DNA of 64,000 nucleotides from Sulfurimonas sp. (GTDB taxonomy: Bacteria; Campylobacterota; Campylobacteria; Campylobacterales; Sulfurimonadaceae), in the NCBI GenBank assembly GCA_028684815.1, contig JAQUFE010000004.1:25133-89132 (forward strand), in the 5' to 3' direction. How positions within the stretch are numbered: the first letter of the stretch is position 1; the number at the start of each line of letters is the position of its first letter. Position numbers and translations under genes: made by a program. Below are positions 31,370 to 40,769 of the stretch, piece after piece. The notes under the pieces were generated by a model. The model had not been told where the DNA came from. It did not search any database and worked only from the letters and a program-made list of their open reading frames with translations.

Positions 31370-32663
31370 GCTTCCTAGCCAATCTTACAAATATGTAAGT
31401 GAAAACTCCTCTCTTTGTGACGAACAAACCGCTTTTGTTTTAACTACTCAGAACAAAAAGTATCTCGAAGATGCAAAGAGTAGAGGCGCTCACTCCATCA
31501 TAACTGTAAAAGAGATTGCGCCGCTTTTTGGTGTTGGAGAGACAAAAATAGTAGGTATCACCGGTACCAATGGTAAAACCACAACTGCAAGTGCTATCTA
31601 CTCTTTTTTACTTGATTTGGGATATAAAGTTGCTATGCAGGGAACCCGCGGCTTTTTTATGAATGATGAAGTAATAGAAGGCAAATCGCTCACAACTCCA
31701 AGTGTGCTAAACACTTATAAACACATCTATCAAGCAGTAGATGCTGGCTGTGAGTTTTTCATAATGGAAGTTAGTTCACACGCTATTGCACAAAAGCGTA
31801 TAGAGGGATTAGAGTTTGAGCTTAAAATCCTTACAAATATCACTCAAGACCACTTAGATTATCACAAAACCATAGGCGAATATATAGCTACAAAAAATAG
31901 CTTTTTTGCAGATGAGGGCAGAAAACTCATAAACAAAGATGAGCCAAAATCCTCTTTTAATATAAAAAATACCTTTACTTACGGCATAGAAAATAACGCT
32001 TCATATAAACTTATGGCTTATTCGTTAAATGATGCATCAAGTGGAATAATCCAGCACTTTAAAGAGGTAGTTCCTTTTACTTCATCACTTCATGGCTTTT
32101 TTAATCTCTACAACTTAATGGCAGCTATAGGTGCGGTTGATTTGCTGGTAAAAGATGGCTTAGAGAAGATTGTTGAAGTTGTTGAGGGTTTTGCTGGAGT
32201 GAGCGGAAGAATGGAGCAGGTAAGCGAGGAGCCAAATGTTATAGTTGACTTTGCACACACTCCTGATGGGATGCAACAAGTTTTAAATGCGCTAAAAGAG
32301 AAAGAGCTTTTAGTTGTTTTTGGAGCTGGTGGAGATAGAGACAAGAGTAAAAGAGCTATGATGGGTCGAGTAGCAGCTAGTTTAGCAAAAAAAGTCTATA
32401 TCACAAGTGATAATCCAAGAACTGAAGATCCACAATCCATAGTCGATGATATACTCCAAGGCATCGAAGATAAGAGCATTGTAAGTGTTGAGTTAAACAG
32501 AAGAAAAGCTATTGAAGCTGCTCTTAGTGATCAAGCTGGTGAGGATGTTGTAGTCATTTTAGGAAAAGGTGATGAGACTTACCAAATTATCTATGACGAG
32601 AAATTTCCTTTTGATGATAGAGAAGTTGTAAGAGAGATATTAAAGAGTAAAAAGCTCTCCTAA
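31359..32663 (+). CDS. murE: UDP-N-acetylmuramyl-tripeptide synthetase
   Basis: GITGTNGKTTTASAIY, DNPRTEDPQSIVDDIL (meso-DAP motif). Confidence 0.97.
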   Translation: MKIELPSQSYKYVSENSSLCDEQTAFVLTTQNKKYLEDAKSRGAHSIITVKEIAPLFGVGETKIVGITGTNGKTTTASAIYSFLLDLGYKVAMQGTRGFFMNDEVIEGKSLTTPSVLNTYKHIYQAVDAGCEFFIMEVSSHAIAQKRIEGLEFELKILTNITQDHLDYHKTIGEYIATKNSFFADEGRKLINKDEPKSSFNIKNTFTYGIENNASYKLMAYSLNDASSGIIQHFKEVVPFTSSLHGFFNLYNLMAAIGAVDLLVKDGLEKIVEVVEGFAGVSGRMEQVSEEPNVIVDFAHTPDGMQQVLNALKEKELLVVFGAGGDRDKSKRAMMGRVAASLAKKVYITSDNPRTEDPQSIVDDILQGIEDKSIVSVELNRRKAIEAALSDQAGEDVVVILGKGDETYQIIYDEKFPFDDREVVREILKSKKLS

Positions 32664-32700
32664 GGTTTTTTAGGCAAGGTTAAAACCTCTCTCGCTCCAT

Positions 32701-32763
32701 CTCTCCTGAGGTGGAATGGCATAACAGCATCAGCATGTATATATACATCACCCCTCAGGAGAG
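32701..32763. repeat. Palindromic MITE/REP-like unit
   Basis: CTCTCCTGAGG ... CCTCAGGAGAG arms with central ATGTATATATACAT. Confidence 0.6.
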
Positions 32764-32834
32764 GTGTGACAAGATATATTTAAAACCTCGGATTTGAGAG
32801 AATTTTGCAAGACAAAATCGTAATAACGCTCTTT

Positions 32835-32925
32835 TTTCTCTTGCTCCCATGCTCTGCGTGGGAGTGTGTATAAATTCTAAGCTCAGATATATATGAATTC
32901 CCACGCAGAGCGTAGGAACTAGCTG
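32835..32925. repeat. 91-bp REP-like element copy C1
   Basis: CTCCCATGCTCTGCGTGGGAG...ATATATATGAATTCCCACGCAGAGCGTAGGAACTAGCTG; near-identical to C2. Confidence 0.9.
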
Positions 32926-33172
32926 AAAGCTGTGTAACTTTAAAGTACTTATGGCTCTCTTTACTTTTTGTTCGCAAAAAGTAAGCAAAAACTCTTGCAA
33001 CGCCTACCGAGCCTCACTTCGTGAGGTTCCCAAAATATAGCAAACAAATCCCTAAAAATCCAAAACTCAGCTTCGCTTCAAACAGTTGGATTTTCTTTAC
33101 GGTATTTCTTCGCTATATTTTGGCTCTGCAGATGTTGCAACTGACGCATAAGCTTTTAAGTGTTTATAAGAG

Positions 33173-33263
33173 TTTCTCTTGCTCCCATGCTCTGCGTGGG
33201 AGTGTGTATAAATTCTAAGCTCAGATATATATGAGTTCCCACGCAGAGCATGGGAACTAGCTG
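33173..33263. repeat. 91-bp REP-like element copy C2
   Basis: Same length and sequence as C1 apart from a few substitutions. Confidence 0.9.
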
Positions 33264-33352
33264 GATTCCGTGTCAAGCACGGAATGACGAGACACGCGTC
33301 ATCCTGAACTTGATGCAGGATCTAGCTTAGTAATTGTTCAGTGCACTCAATT
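33261..33352. repeat. Second palindromic repeat class between C2 and C3
   Basis: ATTCCGTG-TCAAG-CACGGAAT and ATCCTGaacttgatgCAGGAT; decayed relative at 47053-47144. Confidence 0.75.
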
Positions 33353-33401
33353 ATAAACTCAGATATATATGAGTTCCCACGCAGAGCGTGGGAACTAGCT
33401 G
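33352..33401. repeat. Truncated copy C3 of the 91-bp element
   Basis: CTCAGATATATATGAGTTCCCACGCAGAGCGTGGGAACTAGCTG. Confidence 0.85.
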
Positions 33402-33459
33402 GGGAGTAATGACCTTATTTATGGGGTTGAAACCTCGCTTTGGAAGGTCTTATGTGACT

Positions 33460-34197
33460 TTAAAATTTCATCAACTTATCGCTAAAGATAGCATTTACGC
33501 CCATGCTAAAAAGCTCTTTAGCTCTTTTCTCATCATTGATAGTATAAACATTAACAAAAATAGCGCTCTCTCTTAAACTCTTTATCACTTTGGCATCTGC
33601 TAACTCATCGCTTATATTGTAAGCCTTTGCATTTAAAGATGCTAGATACTCTATATGGTTTTTAGGAAGTGAGTCTTCTACTAAAATAGCAGTTGAGATA
33701 TTTGTTTGCATATCTTTTATGAGAGCTAAATACTCATGCCTAAAAGAGGATAAAAGCACCTCCTCTTGTAACTCGTAGCTTTTTACTAAATCCAAAACAA
33801 TAGAGACAAACTCTGCATCTGGGCAAAATTCGCTTATATCTTTTAGCTCTATATTTAATGGCATCTTATGTTTTTTTGCAAACTCTAAGGCAGTTCCTAA
33901 ATCTAGCATTGGCTCATAGATGCCATCAAACCAGCTTCCATAATCGAGCCTAGAAAGCTCTTTATAGCTTAGCTCATAGACTTTTAAGGGCTTATCCATA
34001 TTTGTAGTTCTTTGCAGAGTCTCATCATGAAAGATAACTGCTTTTTTATCACTACTTAGCTGCACATCTATCTCTACAAAATCACAACGCCCAAGGCTAA
34101 ACTGCAAAGCTCTTAGAGTATTTTCAGGATTAAAATGACTAAATCCTCTATGTGCTGCTATGAGTGAGGGAGATTTAAAGAGTTCTAAAAAGCTCAT
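33460..34197 (-). CDS. glycerophosphodiester phosphodiesterase
   Basis: IAAHRGFSHFNPENTLRAL, FVEIDVQLSSDKKAVIFHDETLQRTT. Confidence 0.95.
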   Translation of the reverse strand: MSFLELFKSPSLIAAHRGFSHFNPENTLRALQFSLGRCDFVEIDVQLSSDKKAVIFHDETLQRTTNMDKPLKVYELSYKELSRLDYGSWFDGIYEPMLDLGTALEFAKKHKMPLNIELKDISEFCPDAEFVSIVLDLVKSYELQEEVLLSSFRHEYLALIKDMQTNISTAILVEDSLPKNHIEYLASLNAKAYNISDELADAKVIKSLRESAIFVNVYTINDEKRAKELFSMGVNAIFSDKLMKF

Positions 34198-35342
34198 AGA
34201 TTTTTCTCTATAGAAGATTTTACAAGCTGTGTAAGTTCATCATAGCTCATATTTTTTGGGTAAATTGGCTCTAAATATTGCAATCTTATCTTCTTTGGTC
34301 TTGGAAAGATTTTACCACTAGGAAGTGCTTCAAAACTACCATCAATGATAACTGGGACTATTGGAACATTATAAATAGATGAGAGCATCGCAAAAAAAGG
34401 TCTAAACTCTAGAAGTCTTCTATCTCTTGTTCTTGCTCCCTCAGGAAAGATAACTAAGTTTTTGCCCATCTTTAGCGGTGTTGCAGTTCTTTGCATTGTA
34501 TCTTTTAAATCAATATTAGCATCTATGAGGATAGATTGACCATGTGTAGCAATAGGATGCAAAAGCTTTGTTCCAAAGACCTGAGTAAAGGCTAAGAAGA
34601 AAGTGTTTTTAAGCACAGAGTAGGGAAGAGTGGATTCGACCAAAAAACCATCTAGCATGCTCTGATGAGTTGGAGCTATGATGCAAGATGTTTTTGGGAT
34701 ATTTTCAATGCCCTTTACATCAAGCCTAAAGTAGAGCCTAAAGAGCGGATAGAGGAGCGTTTTATAGATAAACATAATGATAGGAGAGAAGATGAGCTTA
34801 TCACTCTTTACTTCGCTCAAAATCTCTCTCCACTCAACAACTGAAGGTTTTACAAAAGCTTTATGAGTCTTTATATAGCTGTATAAATCTTTAAAAACCA
34901 TGATACGAGAGAAGATTTTCTCATCTATATAGATGCCGTAGCTAAGCTCTAAAAAAACAAAGAGTTCCACATAGTCAAGCGAGTCAAGCCCTAAATCTAG
35001 CTCTAGATGCGAGCTTAGTGCGACCTTTTTTTGAGACATATCATAAAGAAATGACTTGAGACTTTGGTATATCTCATCATCTGGCTCACTCTCTTTATCT
35101 TCTTGTGGCTCTCTTAAAATCTTATAAGCTAAAATCTTTTGCGATTCTTCTGCTTGCAGGTTATAAAGCTCAACTCCATACCAGCGAATCTCACTCTCAA
35201 TATTTATGATATTTGCAGCTTTTAGAGTCTCAAAATTAGGTACTATATTTGCAAAGAGTTTGTCATCTTTTTTCTCTATAGATATCTTTTTTATATAAGG
35301 GCAAAGAGAGAGAACTTTTTTTTCAATATTTTTAAAATCCAT
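34194..35342 (-). CDS. acyl-carrier-domain/PlsC-type acyltransferase fusion
   Basis: LDLGLDSLDYVELF (ACP Ser site) followed by APTHQSMLDG (Hx4D) and FPEGARTRDRRL. Confidence 0.88.
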   Translation of the reverse strand: MDFKNIEKKVLSLCPYIKKISIEKKDDKLFANIVPNFETLKAANIINIESEIRWYGVELYNLQAEESQKILAYKILREPQEDKESEPDDEIYQSLKSFLYDMSQKKVALSSHLELDLGLDSLDYVELFVFLELSYGIYIDEKIFSRIMVFKDLYSYIKTHKAFVKPSVVEWREILSEVKSDKLIFSPIIMFIYKTLLYPLFRLYFRLDVKGIENIPKTSCIIAPTHQSMLDGFLVESTLPYSVLKNTFFLAFTQVFGTKLLHPIATHGQSILIDANIDLKDTMQRTATPLKMGKNLVIFPEGARTRDRRLLEFRPFFAMLSSIYNVPIVPVIIDGSFEALPSGKIFPRPKKIRLQYLEPIYPKNMSYDELTQLVKSSIEKNL

Positions 35343-35594
35343 CTTTAAAATCTTTTATTGACTTTTAGTCTGAAGAAGACTCATTTATATAACTGCAACC
35401 TAAACTTGTACGGGCTTTAGCCCTGAGAAAAGGGGAGAGTAGGTAGTTTTTTCAAGTTTTTATATCTTTTAATAGCGGTTACATTATAACCAAAAAGAGA
35501 CTCTCAAGCTTAAAAAAATAAACTTATTGTGTCTTATGATATTTAATAGCTATATTTTTGTTATAATTTCGACAAAAATTTAAGGATAATATAA

Positions 35595-35969
35595 ATGGGA
35601 ATTCCTCAACCAGCATTTTATATGTTTAAGTGTGAGCAATCAGCTCCACCAGGTATGCCAAAACCATCATGTGTAACTCCAGAAACTCAAGATTTGTTTC
35701 AGTACTTAGCACAAAAACTCATGAAAGAGGGGATTATGGGAACTGTTCAGCCTATTCGTACTTCGTGTATGAACCGCTGTTCTTCAGGCCCTGTAATGCT
35801 CGTTGAGCCTGGACATGTGATGTACGCAGGACTTAATAAAGAGAAGATTGATAGGATTGTTGAAGAACATATCATTGGCGGAAATGTAGTGCTAGAGTAT
35901 GTGATAGATAAAGAGCAGTGGGATGAGCCAATAACTCCAGCTGCTATGAAAAAACAGATGGGAATGTAG
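35595..35969 (+). CDS. (2Fe-2S) thioredoxin-like ferredoxin-domain protein
   Basis: [35 protein letters not shown]. Confidence 0.88.
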   Translation: MGIPQPAFYMFKCEQSAPPGMPKPSCVTPETQDLFQYLAQKLMKEGIMGTVQPIRTSCMNRCSSGPVMLVEPGHVMYAGLNKEKIDRIVEEHIIGGNVVLEYVIDKEQWDEPITPAAMKKQMGM

Positions 35970-35977
35970 GAAGATTT

Positions 35978-36343
35978 ATGACTATAGATATGTTGTACAG
36001 CAAAATTCACCGTGCTACCGTTACAGATGCTAACTTAAACTATGTTGGCTCTATTACTATAGATGAGGAGCTTTTAGAAGCTTCTAAAATGAGAATTGGG
36101 CAAAAAGTTGAAATTTTAAATGTCAACAATGGTGAGCGTTTTTCTACATATGTCATCTTAGGTGAGCGAGGCAAAAGAGACATCTGTTTAAATGGTGCAG
36201 CTGCTAGAAAAGTTCATAAAGGTGATAAGATAATCATTGTTGCTTATGCTACTTATAGTGAAGATGAGCTAGAAAACTACAAGCCAAAAGTTGTTATTTT
36301 AGATGATGATAATAATATTGACTATGTGGCTGATAGCATCTAA
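35978..36343 (+). CDS. panD: aspartate 1-decarboxylase
   Basis: [21 protein letters not shown] (cleavage site), [20 protein letters not shown]. Confidence 0.97.
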   Translation: MTIDMLYSKIHRATVTDANLNYVGSITIDEELLEASKMRIGQKVEILNVNNGERFSTYVILGERGKRDICLNGAAARKVHKGDKIIIVAYATYSEDELENYKPKVVILDDDNNIDYVADSI

Positions 36344-36363
36344 ATGAATTTTTGTGAGATGAT

Positions 36364-36441
36364 TTAAATGAAATATAATAAATTCTCGCCGATAGGCGAA
36401 GCTTTAGTGACTGAACAAATCAGTGACTTGTTGCTGATTTG
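36364..36441 (+). repeat. Short modular hairpin element (copy R6) upstream of ebfC
   Basis: TCGCC-GATA-GGCGA and CAAATCAG-TGACTTGTTG-CTGATTTG; 13-bp direct repeat TTTGTGAGATGAT at 36351-36363 and 36438-36450. Confidence 0.7.
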
Positions 36442-36453
36442 TGAGATGATATA

Positions 36454-36771
36454 GTGTTTGGTAAACTCGGCGATATGAGCAAAATGCTTGATGGTATGCA
36501 AGAGAATGCCGCAAAACTTCAATCTGAACTAGAATCTAAAACCTTTAGTGTAAAGAGTGGCGGAGGGATGGTTGAGCTTAGTGTTAATGGCAAAGGCGAA
36601 GTGCTTGACTTAAACATTGATGATTCTATTATGGATGACAAAGACTCGCTTCAAATTCTCCTCATTGGTGCAATCAACGATGCCAATAAAATGGTTTTAC
36701 AAAACCAGCAAAACAGTGCTTTAGGAATGTTGGGTTCAATGGGTGGGATGAACCCTTTTGGAGCAAAGTAG
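36454..36771 (+). CDS. ebfC: YbaB/EbfC-family nucleoid-associated protein (GTG start)
   Basis: KSGGGMVELSVNGKGEVLDLNID, about 105 aa. Confidence 0.93.
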   Translation: MFGKLGDMSKMLDGMQENAAKLQSELESKTFSVKSGGGMVELSVNGKGEVLDLNIDDSIMDDKDSLQILLIGAINDANKMVLQNQQNSALGMLGSMGGMNPFGAK

Positions 36772-37803
36772 ATGCTAAGGCTAGCTTTTGTTCTTAGCCT
36801 TCTTTTTTTTAACCTCTTCGCCTGTAAAGGTGGATACGACTCTTGCAAATTAAAAATCATAAACTCAAAAGCCATAGAAAACTCCACACTTAGCATAGTA
36901 GTTGCTAAAGACAAAAGACTAATATATTCTAAATTTCCTCCAAGTGCAAAAATTTTAAAACACGATATTTTTTTAAATCTCTATCTCATAGAAGCAAAAG
37001 ATAGTTTCAAACATCCATTTACCATAAACAATCATCTCGCTATGGGCGTGGCATCTGTAGATGCCAAGAGTGCCATAGAGGGGAAAATAACCAAACGGCA
37101 AGAGGGTTTAAATAACTTTGCAACATTTAGTAAAAAAACACAAACACCAGCTCTGCTTTTAAATAGCTGTTGTAATTTAGAAGGGATAGTGACAGACAGA
37201 GGAATCATAGAAAAAATCTATCTTGAGAGATTTTTAAGCTCAAACTCTAGTGATTATGGTGATGTTGGAATTAGAGTTTCGGATATCAAAAGTGTGGTCA
37301 CAATAGATAAAATAGACCCTTTTTATAAGGCTAACCCTTTTAAAGAGGGCGACATAATTGTGAGTTTAGATGGTAAAAAAGTCTATAATTCGGCTACCTT
37401 TATACGTCAAATCTTGTTCTCAAAAATAGGCGCTTCTAAGAGCATAAAGATAAAAAGAGGCAAGAATCTTCATGAGTTTAGAGTAAATGTAAGTAAAAGA
37501 TATGGAGGCGGATATCTCAGTGATACTTTTTTAGAGAGAAAAGGAATCTATTTCTCGCCAAATCTAATCATCACAGAAATTAGAGATAGTTTTGATGGCT
37601 ATGGGTTAAAGGTTGGGGATAGACTCATTCAGGTAAATGGCAAAAAAGTAGGTTCAACTACGGATATAGCTGCATACATAAATGATTTTAACTATACAGT
37701 GTCTTTGCTTTTTTTTAGAGAAGGCTTTGAGTTTTTTGTAAATATCAAGGGCGAAATAGAAAAAAAGGGTGCTTGGGAAGAGGTCAATTCTAGTGCTAAT
37801 TAA
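36772..37803 (+). CDS. PDZ-domain membrane/secreted protein
   Basis: Signal peptide and two PDZ-like segments (FKEGDIIVSLDGKKV, LKVGDRLIQVNGKKV). Confidence 0.8.
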   Translation: MLRLAFVLSLLFFNLFACKGGYDSCKLKIINSKAIENSTLSIVVAKDKRLIYSKFPPSAKILKHDIFLNLYLIEAKDSFKHPFTINNHLAMGVASVDAKSAIEGKITKRQEGLNNFATFSKKTQTPALLLNSCCNLEGIVTDRGIIEKIYLERFLSSNSSDYGDVGIRVSDIKSVVTIDKIDPFYKANPFKEGDIIVSLDGKKVYNSATFIRQILFSKIGASKSIKIKRGKNLHEFRVNVSKRYGGGYLSDTFLERKGIYFSPNLIITEIRDSFDGYGLKVGDRLIQVNGKKVGSTTDIAAYINDFNYTVSLLFFREGFEFFVNIKGEIEKKGAWEEVNSSAN

Positions 37804-37837
37804 TCCCCATTTAACAAGAGTCCATATATAATTTCAC

Positions 37838-38683
37838 ATGCAAAATTTTGAAGCCTTTTTAGTAGAGAATTTACCAACATCAAAGAGTATCCATCCAACG
37901 TATGAGAAAGCCCTGCAGCAGATGTTAAGAGCTGGCGGTAAACGCTTTAGACCTGCTCTTCTTTTGGGAGTTGTAAAAGCTTACAACCCTCTTATGAGCA
38001 GTGGTGCAAGATATGCGGCATATGCAGTTGAACTGCTTCATACCTACTCACTTATCCATGATGATTTACCTGCAATGGATGACTCGCCACTTCGCCGTGG
38101 AGAACCAACCCTGCATATCTTGTATGATGAAGTAACTGCTATACTTGTGGGAGATGCACTAAACACCTACTCTTTTGAGGTCTTAGCAAATGCACCATTT
38201 TCAGACTATACAAGAGTAAAACTCATTAGTGAACTTGCGAAAAATGGCGGACTAAATGGAATGGTTTTGGGTCAGGCGATAGATTGCTATTTTGAGAACA
38301 GACCGCTTGGTGTTGAGGACATTAAAACTCTTCATACAAACAAAACAGCAAAACTTATAGCAGCATCTCTTAAGATGGGAGCTATCATAGTTGGACGTGA
38401 AGAGTTGGCAGAGTCGCTCTATGAGTTTGGTATCAAACTAGGACTTCTCTTTCAAATCCAAGATGATATATTAGATGTAACTCAAAGCTCACAAGAAGCA
38501 GGAAAACTAACAAATAATGATGAAGATAAAAATAGTTTTGTGACTATTTTAGGACTAGATGAGTCCATAAAAGAGGCAGATGCACTTGCCCTTGGGCTTA
38601 GTGATGAGCTTGAGAGTTTTGATGAGAACTTAAAGCATGAGCTCTCACCTCTACTTGAGCGATATATAAACAGACATAAATAA
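37838..38683 (+). CDS. ispA: polyprenyl (geranyl/farnesyl) diphosphate synthase
   Basis: GGKRFRPALLL, HDDLPAMDDSPLRRGEPT, FQIQDDILD. Confidence 0.95.
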   Translation: MQNFEAFLVENLPTSKSIHPTYEKALQQMLRAGGKRFRPALLLGVVKAYNPLMSSGARYAAYAVELLHTYSLIHDDLPAMDDSPLRRGEPTLHILYDEVTAILVGDALNTYSFEVLANAPFSDYTRVKLISELAKNGGLNGMVLGQAIDCYFENRPLGVEDIKTLHTNKTAKLIAASLKMGAIIVGREELAESLYEFGIKLGLLFQIQDDILDVTQSSQEAGKLTNNDEDKNSFVTILGLDESIKEADALALGLSDELESFDENLKHELSPLLERYINRHK

Positions 38684-38690
38684 GAACTCT

Positions 38691-38809
38691 GACACTTAAA
38701 AAGTGTCAAGCTTTAGTCACCACAGCGGTGTAAGCGGAGTAAAGGGACTTGTTCCTTTACGGGAATAATAAATGAAGGGTTCCTTCATTTTATGAAACAA
38801 AATTAAGGA
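38691..38809 (+). repeat. Modular hairpin element (copy R5) upstream of tkt
   Basis: GACACTT-AAA-AAGTGTC; GTAAAGG-GACTTGTT-CCTTTAC; AATGAAGG-GTT-CCTTCATT; ATTTTAT-GAA-ACAAAAT; AAGGA. Confidence 0.8.
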
Positions 38810-38819
38810 AGTAAAGACA

Positions 38820-40739
38820 ATGAGTAATAAGATGCGCCAAAAGATGGCAGATAGCATAAGGTTTTTAGCAACAGATATGGTCCAAGCGGCAAATTCAGGA
38901 CACCCAGGTGCACCAATGGGGCTTGCTGATATTGCAGTAGTTTTAAGTGAACATCTAAATCACAATCCAAAAAATCCAGAGTGGCTAAACCGTGATAGAT
39001 TGGTATTCTCAGGCGGTCACGCTACGGGGCTTATCTACTCTTTGTACTATCTTTGGGGATATGGACTCGAAGTAGAGGACTTAAAAAACTTCCGTCAATT
39101 AGACTCTAAAACACCTGGACACCCAGAATTTGGGCACACTAAAGGTATAGAGATTACTACTGGGCCACTAGGTCAGGGCATTGCAAATGCAGTTGGTTTT
39201 TCTATGGCTTCAAAATTTTTAGGCGAGCAGTTAAACTCAGATACTGCAAAAGTGATAGATCATAATGTTTACTGTTTATGTGGAGATGGAGATTTAGAAG
39301 AGGGCATCTCTTATGAGGCTTGCTCGATTGCAGGACACAACAAACTTGATAATCTTATCCTTATCTATGATTCAAACCGCATTACTATTGAGGGTTCAAC
39401 TTCATTAAGTATCTCAGAAAATATCCGCGCTAGATTTGAGGCTCAAGGCTGGGACGTAATAGAGTGTGATGGACATAATTTCAATGAGATAGATCTTGCG
39501 TTGTCTCGTGCAAAAACTAATAAAAAACCAACTATTATCATTGCAAACACTGTAATTGCTAAGGGTGCTGGGATATTAGAGGGTTCTCACAACTCTCATG
39601 GTGCACCACTAGGCGATGATGTAATAGCTAAAGCAAAAACAGATGCTGGTTTCGATCCAGCTAAGAAGTTTTTTGTAGATGAAGATGTGATGGCTAGATT
39701 TAGATGTGCTATAGAAAAAGGAGATTTGCTTGAGAGAGAGTGGCTTCATAGCCTTAAAACTCTTCCTCTAATGGAGCAAAACGAAGCGCTTGATAGATTT
39801 TTAAATCCTGACTTCTCTCGCATTGAGTATCCAACTTTTGACAAAGCAGATGCTACTCGTAACACAAATGGTAAAATCATGAATGCCATTGCAAAAGCTC
39901 TTCCAAACTTTTTGGGAGGCTCAGCGGATTTAAGCCCATCAAACAAAACAAACTTAAATGATATGGGAGTCTTTCCAAAGGGTAGAAATATCTACTTTGG
40001 TATCCGCGAACATGCTATGGCATCTATTGTAAATGCGATGGCTCTTTATGGTCCACTTATCCCATTCTCAGCTACATTTTTTGTTTTTTCAGACTACTTA
40101 AAACCAGCTGCAAGACTAGCTGCACTAAGTGGTATACAGCACTTTTTTATCTGGACACATGATAGTATCGGCGTTGGTGAAGATGGACCAACTCATCAGC
40201 CAATAGAACACCTCTCACAGTTTCGCGCACTTCCAAACTTCTATGTTTGGCGTCCAGCTGATGGATTTGAAAATGTTGAAGCGTGGAAGGTTGCTCTAGA
40301 GATGAAAAACTCACCATCAGCATTTGTTTGCTCTCGTCAAAACCTATCAATCCTTCCAAGAGAAGTTACAGGTTCAGTTAGCCGCGGAGGTTATATGATC
40401 TCATTTGATGAAGACTCAAGTATCACTCTTATGGCGAGTGGAAGTGAAGTAGAACTTGCTCTTAAAGTAAAAGAGAAGTTAAAAACTATGGGCGTAAAGG
40501 TAAATGTTGCTTCTATTCCTTGTTATGACCTCTTCATCGAGCAAAGCGAGTCATATATAGACTCCATCTTAAAACCACTCACAAGAAAGATAGCTATAGA
40601 AGCTGCTCGTGGGTTAGAGTGGTATAAACTAGCTGATGAGGTTATCGGTATGGATAGTTTTGGTGCATCTGCACCAGCTGAGGAACTTTTTCTTAAATTT
40701 GGTTTTTCAGTAGATGCTATTATAGAGAAAATAAAGTAA
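38820..40739 (+). CDS. tkt: transketolase
   Basis: AANSGHPGAPMGLADI, GHTKGIEITTGPLGQG, GDGDLEEGISYEA. Confidence 0.98.
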   Translation: MSNKMRQKMADSIRFLATDMVQAANSGHPGAPMGLADIAVVLSEHLNHNPKNPEWLNRDRLVFSGGHATGLIYSLYYLWGYGLEVEDLKNFRQLDSKTPGHPEFGHTKGIEITTGPLGQGIANAVGFSMASKFLGEQLNSDTAKVIDHNVYCLCGDGDLEEGISYEACSIAGHNKLDNLILIYDSNRITIEGSTSLSISENIRARFEAQGWDVIECDGHNFNEIDLALSRAKTNKKPTIIIANTVIAKGAGILEGSHNSHGAPLGDDVIAKAKTDAGFDPAKKFFVDEDVMARFRCAIEKGDLLEREWLHSLKTLPLMEQNEALDRFLNPDFSRIEYPTFDKADATRNTNGKIMNAIAKALPNFLGGSADLSPSNKTNLNDMGVFPKGRNIYFGIREHAMASIVNAMALYGPLIPFSATFFVFSDYLKPAARLAALSGIQHFFIWTHDSIGVGEDGPTHQPIEHLSQFRALPNFYVWRPADGFENVEAWKVALEMKNSPSAFVCSRQNLSILPREVTGSVSRGGYMISFDEDSSITLMASGSEVELALKVKEKLKTMGVKVNVASIPCYDLFIEQSESYIDSILKPLTRKIAIEAARGLEWYKLADEVIGMDSFGASAPAEELFLKFGFSVDAIIEKIK

Positions 40740-40769
40740 AAATTTATACACCCTTTGGTGTATAAATCT

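Noticed and set aside
32835-33401. CRISPR array
   Set aside because: Only 2-3 copies, 91 bp with internal palindromes, irregular spacing and no cas genes in the window.
32755-33576. ORFs 32755-33000, 32780-32977, 33021-33218 and 33388-33576
   Set aside because: They run through the REP-like repeats or antisense to the GDPD gene, with no recognisable protein features.
35403-35440. ACTTGTACGGGCTTTAGCCCTGAG as a member of the GACTTGTT family
   Set aside because: Loop string lies outside the GGGC-TTTA-GCCC hairpin; it resembles an unrelated short palindrome.
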